A stretch of DNA of 35,275 nucleotides from Chara braunii (taxonomy: Eukaryota > Streptophyta > Charophyceae > Charales > Characeae): contig BFEA01000309.1 of NCBI GenBank assembly GCA_003427395.1, positions 1,127,174-1,162,448 on the forward strand. The letters are read 5' to 3'. This document shows positions 29,281 through 35,275 of this stretch, in pieces. A program made the position numbers and the translations under genes. Below the pieces are notes generated by a model. It had not been told where the DNA came from and did not search any database. It worked only from the letters and a program-made list of their open reading frames with translations. The stretch's first letter is position 1. Each line of letters starts with the position of its first letter.

Positions 29281-30272
29281 TCAAACTATGTCAACTGCAC
29301 CAACACAACGCGCGACACAATCAAATAACAGGGCGGTAACACCCCGCGTCCATCCATCTCGCACTCATAGTACACAGGTTATGGTAAGGCTAGAAATCGG
29401 GGAAAACAGGCAGGNCATGCGAGCAAATCCCAATCTTCGCCATATAGCGGAAATCACCAGAATTGGAGTAAATGAATAATCGGGGGTTAATTCCGATCGC
29501 GGATAAATGTAGTAAAATTACGCCAATCAGTTATTAATCATGGTTTTCCTTCCTTCTTATTATTTTTATTTACTTTTCTTAGTTCCTAATTCTTTTATCG
29601 AAAATAACAAAAATAGAGGCAATCTTGCCAAAAATAAATTCCGATGGCATTCAATGAAGCGTTGAAAATCCTTGGTTTCCCTTTTCTTTTTATTGTTTTC
29701 GAATCTTTTTCATACATTTAATTCTATTATAAAAAATGTCGATAATAGAGGGCGACCCTTTTAAAATTCAAATACCGAAGAATTTGAATAAATTGGAAAA
29801 TATCCCGTTTTTCTCTCCTCTTTTGTTGTCTTTAATTCCTTTTCTCATTCTTAATTTTAATATTAAATTTAATTAAATGTGGGGCGCCCTCCTCGCATCC
29901 ATGGGACACCGTGGAAGGGCCTCGTCAAGGCTCATCCTGAGTTAACAGCCCCGCGTCCAGTCGTTTCCGGGACATGCCTAGAGCGAGCGGAAAGGAGGTA
30001 GTCAGTAAGGTAACTGTGAGGGCGGCGAAGCGGTAGCCCCCTTTGTCATTTTCTAGGGCTAGTCCTGGCGGTTGACACATCCAAAATTAGAGGCGATCTG
30101 ACTACCCCTAATTTCTCCCAACTGGTCGGATGAAAGCGCCGACCGATTCCTCCTTAGACAAGTTTTCTATAGGTCAATTTTCCGGTATTAGGGCGACCGA
30201 CTGGCCTTCGGTCGCCCGACAAACAAGCCCGGACCTCCTCTCGACACCCCCGTCGAGCCCGCTCCGCTAAGA
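29281..30272. other. AT-rich sequence and 3' flank of retroelement 2
   Basis: Positions 29500-29880 are AT-rich, with two diverged copies of an AATAGAGG-centred block about 130 bp apart. Positions 29880-30270 may contain a 3' LTR of retroelement 2. On the minus strand a purine-rich GAGAGGAGG (30233-30241) could be a polypurine tract, but no second LTR copy is in the window to confirm it. Confidence 0.4.
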
Positions 30273-32000
30273 TTAGACGAAACGTAGCAGGTCTAAGTGG
30301 ACCGCTCGCGCTCTACGCAAGTGCCTCCTCTTGTCTGTCTGCCGTCTAGTTTTCTCAGGAACTCGTGGGCTGAGAGGGTGCTCCCTCCCTCTCTTATGTC
30401 GCGGTCGTTCGGATTTTGGTGTCGGAATAACCCTTCGCTTTTTTCTCCGTAGGGGAGCTCGTGCGACAGTTGTGTCCCCCTTTTTAATACGGACTTTCCT
30501 CTTAGGCCTTTGTAGAACAAAAACCCATTTTCTTTTCTCACCTAGCGTTAGGCCCTTCACTCTCCTGGTTTCCACTCTCTTCCTCTTCCTTGAACTCTCA
30601 CCTATCTCGAACCGTCTTGGTGGTCCTTCGTCCACTATCTTAGCTTTACCCTTCCCTTTAGGATCTAACGGTCTTGGCGCAGGAGTGGGGGTCTCCCTTG
30701 ACCTAAACAACTTCAGTCTAGCTCCTGCCATAGCATGTTTCCACTTTGACCCATTTAGCTCAGCAATCATGTAAGCTCCCCAGCTTAACGCACCAACAAC
30801 ACGATAGGGTCCCATCCATCTGTTAGCTAGCTTTCCGGTCCATGTTCTTTCCAAGGCGGCGTTGTAGAGGAGCACCATATCACCGACCTTGATCTTTTCT
30901 TTTCTGATCCTGACATCTTTTTCCCATCTTACTTTACTTTTCTCTCTTTCTACCGCTAGTTGATTAGCTGCAGTCATGAGATTATCCTCTAGTCCGTAAG
31001 CTATCTGCCTAGTCCTAGCTGCCAGCAATTCTACCCGTGTCATGTTATCCGCCCAATTAACCGTAGTCCAACTATTGACGTGGAATTCTATAGGTAGAGG
31101 GCAGTGCCTCCCAAACCAAAGCGTGTAAGGTGGGTACCCAGTGCTGGCTCGCACCGTAACGTTATCTGCCCATATCGCATATCGGAAATACTTAGGCCAG
31201 TCGCTATCCTTTCCTCTACACCACTTGGATAGGGACGCTATCAATGACTGGTGGCCCCGTTCTACAGGCGCATTGGACAGTGGATGATAGGAAGTAGCTA
31301 TAGACACTCTAGCTCCTGCTCTCTTGAATACGCTCTGTACCTCGTCTGCTAGGAACTCTGCTCCTCTATCCATCACAATCTTACTGACACATCCATATCT
31401 AGACAGATACTCCAGGACGAAGTTCTTAACTTCTCTTGCCGCCTTCGTCCTGATAGGCTTGCCATCGACGAAATCAGTGAAGTCATCCCTGATGTTCACT
31501 ACATAGTTCATGTTCCCTACACCCCTTGGCATCTTCACCAGATCATTATGCACTTTCTCTCCTGGTCTAGTAGGATATGAAGGATGAAGTGGTTCCTTAT
31601 ATCGGATAAGAGACCTCTTCTGGCAGTCCTCACAAGTTTCGCAGTACTTTTCAACATCCTTGTACTGTCCTTCCCACCAATATAGTCTGCGAACTTTCTC
31701 ATATGTACCTTTTACTCCTCTATGTCCTCCGACTACACCGTCATGCAACTCAGCTACTATGGACTGCTTCTCCTCTGGGTCGCAGATTACCCGAAGAGGC
31801 ATCCCTGCTCCTACAGGTCGACAAAACAAATGCCCAGCTCTAAGACAGTACTGTGTCGCCTGTCTCCGGATATCCGAATCTGTGCTTTCTTCTCCTGACA
31901 GATGCAGTCCTATAATGCGGTACTTACCTTCATAAAGATTGACTAGGAAGAGATCCGTCCGTCTAGGCTCACTTACAGTCAGGGCAGCAACCGATATGGG
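30273..32000 (-). pseudogene. pol: Integrase of retroelement 2 with a long basic tail
   Basis: The frame is open from directly after the TGA at 32001 to a stop at 30273, about 575 codons; counting from 31829 gives 518. In that numbering the zinc site is H29, H36, C66 and C69. The core has RDDFTDF (D115 or D116), IVMDRGAEF (D154) and APVERGHQ (E190), with exactly 35 residues between the last two. GPYRVV at 340-345 is the GPY/F module. Residues 380-518 are an extremely Arg/Lys-rich tail (KGKGKAK, SSRKRKRVE, RRKKRRV), with no chromodomain recognised. All catalytic residues are intact, so this is the best-preserved domain in the window, but it lies behind an in-frame stop. Confidence 0.88.
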
Positions 32001-33005
32001 TCACTCTGACTCCATGGGAATCCGCGAAAGTCCATCGGCTACAACGTTTTTTGCCCTTGAAATCCTCTCTACCGTATAGTCATAAAGTCGAATCCTGATC
32101 AGCGATCGTGCGATCGTAGGATCCGTCAGACTGAAGTCCTTCTGTAGGACTGAAGCTACGGCTGTAGGGTCTACCCTAAGAACGAATCGTCTCCCGTATA
32201 TGTAATGCCTAAAGGTATCTAAGCACCGTAGAACAGCCAACACCTCCTTCTTAAATTGACTGTAGTTTCGTTCTGCAGTGTTGAGTGTCCGACTCTCGAA
32301 CCTCAGTGACCTCTCTTTGCCTTCGGCGCCCTTTTGAGAGAGCAATCCCCCAACCGAACATGGTCCAGCATCCGTAGATACAATGAACGGTCGGGCCGTC
32401 TCGTCCTCAAAGAATGGCACACCCTGAATTTTTCCGCCTTCCTTAAATTCTTCCTTGAGGGACCGCACTGCTAGCTCTTGAGGAGAATCCCAGTAGAACT
32501 TCTCAGTCTTCGTGAGAAGTGTGCGCAGAGGTTCTGCTTTTTCCGCATATCCTCGTATAAAAATCCGCCAATAACCAACAACCCCTAAAAACTGGCGAAC
32601 TTCAGTTGCGCTGTGCAATGGAGTCGGCCAATTCAACAACTTCTCCAACTTTTCAGGGTCGGGTCGTCGGCCTTTCGCGTCGCATATAAACCCTAGAATT
32701 TTAATCGTCGATATGGCCCATCGACTCTTTGTCCCGCTAACCGTCAGGTTAGCATCATCTAGTTGTTCCAAAACAACGTAAATGTCCGTCAGGTGTTGCT
32801 CTACGAACCTCCTGACGCCAGGAACGACTTCCGTCTCATCTTTCAACACCGGCCCTTTTATCGGAAAGTCGTCGAGGAAAACCTCTACTTTATCAGGGAT
32901 AAAGTCTTTCAGAACCGCTACCATGACTCTTTGAAAGACTGATACTCCATTGGTCCATCCAATCGGAACCACCATCATCTGCACTAATCCGAGCGGCGTG
33001 TGCAT
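32001..33005 (-). pseudogene. pol: Reverse transcriptase palm and RNase H of retroelement 2
   Basis: The 334-codon frame begins inside the palm, so 33005 is not a true start. Residues 11-20 (MVVPIGWTNG) and VEVFLDDFPIKGP (41-52) hold the polymerase motif as FLDD, with both metal-binding Asp present. LTVSGTKSRWAISTIKILGF is the thumb-side motif. RNase H follows with its four acids: STDAG (D212), FKKEVLAV (E254), RVDPT (D279) and VVADGLSR (D324). Copying of element RNA into cDNA is the family role. The frame ends in a TGA that separates it from integrase in the same register; relatives have a continuous pol. Confidence 0.88.
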
Positions 33006-33313
33006 GGCTGTGAGATGCCTATCTCTCGGATCTAGTAGTATCTCGTCGTATCCTGAAAATAAATCGTAGACAGAATAAATCGATCTGCCTGCCGCTCCTT
33101 CTGCTAGCAGATCAGCGTGCGGTACGAGACTACATCCCGAATCGTCACAGCGTTGACCTTCTGAAGATCTTAAATCTACCGAATCTTTCCGTTAGGCTTC
33201 CTTAAGAAGAGCCATCTGTTCGCATAACCGCTGTCACAAGGCTCGGCTACGTGTGACGCCATCTTCTCTTTAAGAAAGGAGATCACATCTTCCTTCTCTT
33301 TCTAAGCAAACTT
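33006..33313 (-). pseudogene. pol: RT fingers of retroelement 2, with stops and a frameshift
   Basis: Reading from the previous frame gives VISFLKEKMASHVAEPCDSG and ANRWLFLKKPNGKI, both conserved fingers motifs, interrupted by TAG, TAG and TAA codons. Then comes DLQKVNAVTIRD. A frame change near 33130 restores the register of the downstream RT frame (IYSVYDLFSGYDE). Confidence 0.75.
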
Positions 33314-33630
33314 TCACCCTGCGTCATTCCATGGCGTATGTGGAATCATGTAGATCCTTGCAGGCTTAGCATATCTAGGGTCAATCCTTCCTCTCTCCGC
33401 GTCACTAAATGCTATAGCTTTGTCGCAAGACTTAAGGACTTCCAACACTCGCTCTTTCTCCGGCTCAGTTAGATTCCCATCGCCTATGTCCATCTCCGCT
33501 ATCCTTTTTTCTGTCAGCCATTGCGGCTCCTTCCTCTTCTTTTCTTTAATCTCTCTAGCGATCTCTTCTTCAGATACTCCACCCGACACGGATCGCTCTC
33601 GTGCTACAGCCTCCGGCTTAACCTTCTAAG
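33314..33630 (-). pseudogene. pol: Protease-RT connector of retroelement 2
   Basis: The 91-codon frame from 33589 has a charged helical part and LTEPEKERVLEVLKSCDKAI, typical of the sequence before the RT fingers, then ARIYMIPHTPWNDAG before a TGA. Confidence 0.65.
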
Positions 33631-34422
33631 CTACTGTTTTGTGTCTTTTTGGTCGCCCGCCGTAGGGGGCTGTGCCCTTAAAAAAGACACAGATATCATC
33701 CCTCCGAATTCCTCATCTTCTGCCTTAGGATAAGCGGTCCTTCCTACACGTACCCGAGTCCCTAAATCCTCGACTTTGACTATCTGACCTTCTTCTTCTG
33801 TAAGCAGAGGTCCATACTTCTTTTCTCGAAAGCTTAGGGATCGACTCGCAAGGGGAACTGGTACACGGCCCCCTGCGGCGAGAACCGCTCTACTCCTCGG
33901 ATCCCGAGGCTCTACCGTCTCCATCATAATCCGCCCACCGTCTGGACGGTTGATGGAAAGCATCTGGCTTCCATCCGGCCGTTCTATAGCAACTGCATGG
34001 ACGTGACTCAGCCATGTCCGCCCCAATAATAACTCTTCGCTGCAATCCCGAACCGCGAAAACAGGCATCGTCACTTTCAGCCCTTCGACCTCAATTGCAG
34101 CCTTGTGGCAAACCCCGGTGACCTTTTGCTTTCTTCCATCGGCAGTCTGTATCTCAAATTTGAATGACTTATCAAGATCTAATCCCAATTGGATAGCCAG
34201 ACCCTCATCGATGATAACAGCCTCGCTGCCGTTATTAATAACTGCATGGAGAACTATTTCGTCATTAAGGGTAGTCTGTATTGTCCCGCTACCCAGGATA
34301 TAAAACTTGTCAGGAGGCACCCCTTCTTTCCCATCTAAGAACACCGTCACAGCACGATCCGCCTTGGCGACCACACTTGATACAGCAACAGTGGGTATCT
34401 CCTCTTGTTTACGCGTAATCAT
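33631..34422 (-). pseudogene. pol: Retropepsin-like protease and linker of retroelement 2
   Basis: In this open frame of 263 codons, residues 56-140 form the protease: HAVINNGSEAVIIDEGLA around the active site, IQTADGRKQ, and EELLLGRTWL as the second motif. The catalytic Asp of D-x-G is replaced by Asn (residues 63-65 read N-N-G), a single G-to-A change in the codon, so self-cleavage should be lost. Residues 150-263 are a basic and acidic linker toward reverse transcriptase. The TAG or TAA-type stop at its end is followed by the 33589 frame. Confidence 0.8.
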
Positions 34423-34453
34423 CTGCGATCATCAAGTACGACAAGCCTCTCAT

Positions 34454-34863
34454 CTATCGCCCGTTTGAGGTCAGGGCAGTCTCTCTTGAGGTAATCATCT
34501 CCCCTGCAATAGATACAAAGTTCCTAGGGGTAGGGGGTCGTTCCTCCGCTGACCTAATCGTCGGTCGTCTCGCATCCTGATTAGATGGCCCAGGAGATCT
34601 GGGGTAGTTTGGGGACTTGGGATACCCTGGCGACGCAGGATATCCTTCTCTCTCATACTGCCCTCGTGGCTCTTCTCTACGATCACCTCTCTCTGCTCGC
34701 TCATAGCTGCTTTGGTATCCATCTCGGCGGTCTCTATCCGACTCCCATCGTCCACGGGAGCCCTCTCTATCCCTCGAATTAAAGTTGCTCGGGCTCCGGT
34801 GTGAGGAAACCCGGGGAGGGGCGCCCACTTGCCGCTGAAGCCAAGGGCAATGGCACCTCTCAC
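34454..34863 (-). pseudogene. gag: gag C-terminus of retroelement 2
   Basis: The frame 34828-34454 encodes about 100 residues rich in Arg, Ser, Asp and Glu (RDREGSRGRWESDRDRR), then a Pro/Gly/Tyr-rich part. Next, in a frame shifted by one, comes the knuckle CIYCRGDDYLKRDC (34517-34476): C-x2-C-x4-Y-x4-C, with Tyr where His is expected. The shift near 34530 and the His change would prevent a working nucleocapsid. Upstream reading runs into the 105-bp shared module; the capsid region is absent. Confidence 0.65.
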
Positions 34864-34902
34864 TCGCCGTGCCCGCTTCCGAGGTCCTCAGCGACCAGCA
34901 GG
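34798..34902 (-). repeat. Shared module of about 105 bp, copy 2
   Basis: Begins GGTGTGAGG, continues AAACCCGGGGAGGGGC and CGCTGAAGCCAAGGGCAA, and ends CCGCTTCCGAGGTCC, like 24918-25022. The gag-side frames of retroelement 2 run into it. Confidence 0.85.
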
Positions 34903-35275
34903 AGAGCCTTTTGTGTGTTGTCTGTCACCCGTCTTGTTTTAAACAAATTATATTGTTTAGTTCAAATGCTCTTTCCTTCAAGATATCTTAGAATTCACGT
35001 GAAATCTGATCAGGAGTGCTTTACTCTCGTGCTTCAGGGCAGTCCCTTAAAAGAGAGGAACAGGATAGTACAATTAAATAAAAGAAGCGAGTGTTGAACA
35101 AAGGACTAAATTTGACCAACTTTCAATTGAAGAGTACACAGACAAACAATGAAGTGGCAGCTAAGGGGGGGGGGGGGTTGATTCCCTTTTTCTATTTAGT
35201 CCAGCCACGTGAAAAGCTTCACTGTAAGCCTGTATGCAGATACCTCGTTTGTCAAGTGTATCTTTTTCTTCCTTT
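34903..35275. other. Right-edge sequence, no gene recognised
   Basis: AT-rich sequence and a G run at 35166-35178. It shows no gag-like coding and no visible match to the 3' flank of retroelement 2. Confidence 0.5.

Larger units (their letters stand above)
30273..34863 (-). mobile_element. Ty3/gypsy retroelement 2, nearly complete pol, degenerate
   Basis: Minus-strand order is Arg/Ser-rich gag end with a zinc knuckle, protease, reverse transcriptase, RNase H and integrase, as in Ty3 elements. It differs from retroelement 1 in every domain and resembles the lineage known from fungi in which reverse transcriptase has FxDD followed by KGP. RT-RNase H and integrase are in one register separated by a single TGA. 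Damage is concentrated in protease to RT fingers (33006-33320). No 5' LTR is seen within the 410 bases left in the window, and gag is short, so the 5' end is truncated or replaced. Confidence 0.9.

Noticed and set aside
30331-30774. Plus-strand frame of 147 codons opposite integrase 2
   Set aside because: Antisense shadow of the basic integrase tail.
29880-35275. LTR pair for retroelement 2
   Set aside because: I compared 29500-30270 with 34900-35275 by eye and found no convincing direct repeat; the 5' LTR may lie outside the window.

Overview
This window looks like gene-poor, repeat-rich nuclear DNA of a eukaryote. Signs of this are spliced-gene style signals, two degenerate Ty3/gypsy-type retroelements, several unrelated tandem satellites, long microsatellites, an 845-base assembly gap and scattered single N calls. 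A large-genome green-lineage organism such as a charophyte alga would fit the retroelement proteins as I remember them, but that is an inference I could not test. No prokaryotic operon, CRISPR array, rRNA gene or intact canonical tRNA gene was seen.

Layout from left to right. Positions 1-4540 hold short inverted repeats, CT/GA microsatellites, a nested minisatellite/macrosatellite (1441-2660) and CCGG-rich and purine-rich stretches. Positions 4541-8880 are a satellite of about 81-bp subunits arranged in higher-order units of about 275, 345 or 420 bp. Each subunit carries a partly dyad-symmetric box. Positions 9045-15690 are a decayed forward-strand Ty3 element of chromovirus type (element 1): leader, gag, protease, a large interruption with the N gap, the start of reverse transcriptase, an internal deletion fusing it to RNase H, integrase and a chromodomain-like tail. 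It is followed immediately by a second copy of the same 5' arm (leader plus start of gag) in inverted orientation (15676-17690), so a long imperfect inverted repeat brackets the element. A candidate two-exon minus-strand gene of unknown function lies at 17675-18285.

Positions 18300-22700 contain an ATT microsatellite and four different families of short degenerate repeats. Positions 22748-24907 (minus) are a broken gene ending in a C48/Ulp1-like cysteine protease domain whose expected catalytic cysteine reads as serine. A module of about 105 bp next to its 5' end (24918-25022) recurs at 34798-34902, again next to the 5' end of a minus-strand coding unit. Positions 25105-25275 hold two tandem tRNA-like units with A- and B-box matches. 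Positions 26985-27545 are an 83-bp tandem repeat with a small hairpin per unit, and 28250-29280 a degenerate 30-bp minisatellite.

Positions 30273-34863 (minus) are a second Ty3 element (element 2) of a different lineage, with FLDD rather than YxDD in reverse transcriptase. Its RT-RNase H and integrase frames are in register and separated by one TGA. RNase H and integrase catalytic residues are all present, while the protease and zinc-knuckle residues are altered. Apart from the tentative two-exon candidate, every coding segment I can recognise belongs to a mobile element or its remnants. The window reads as a retroelement and satellite graveyard rather than a working pathway.
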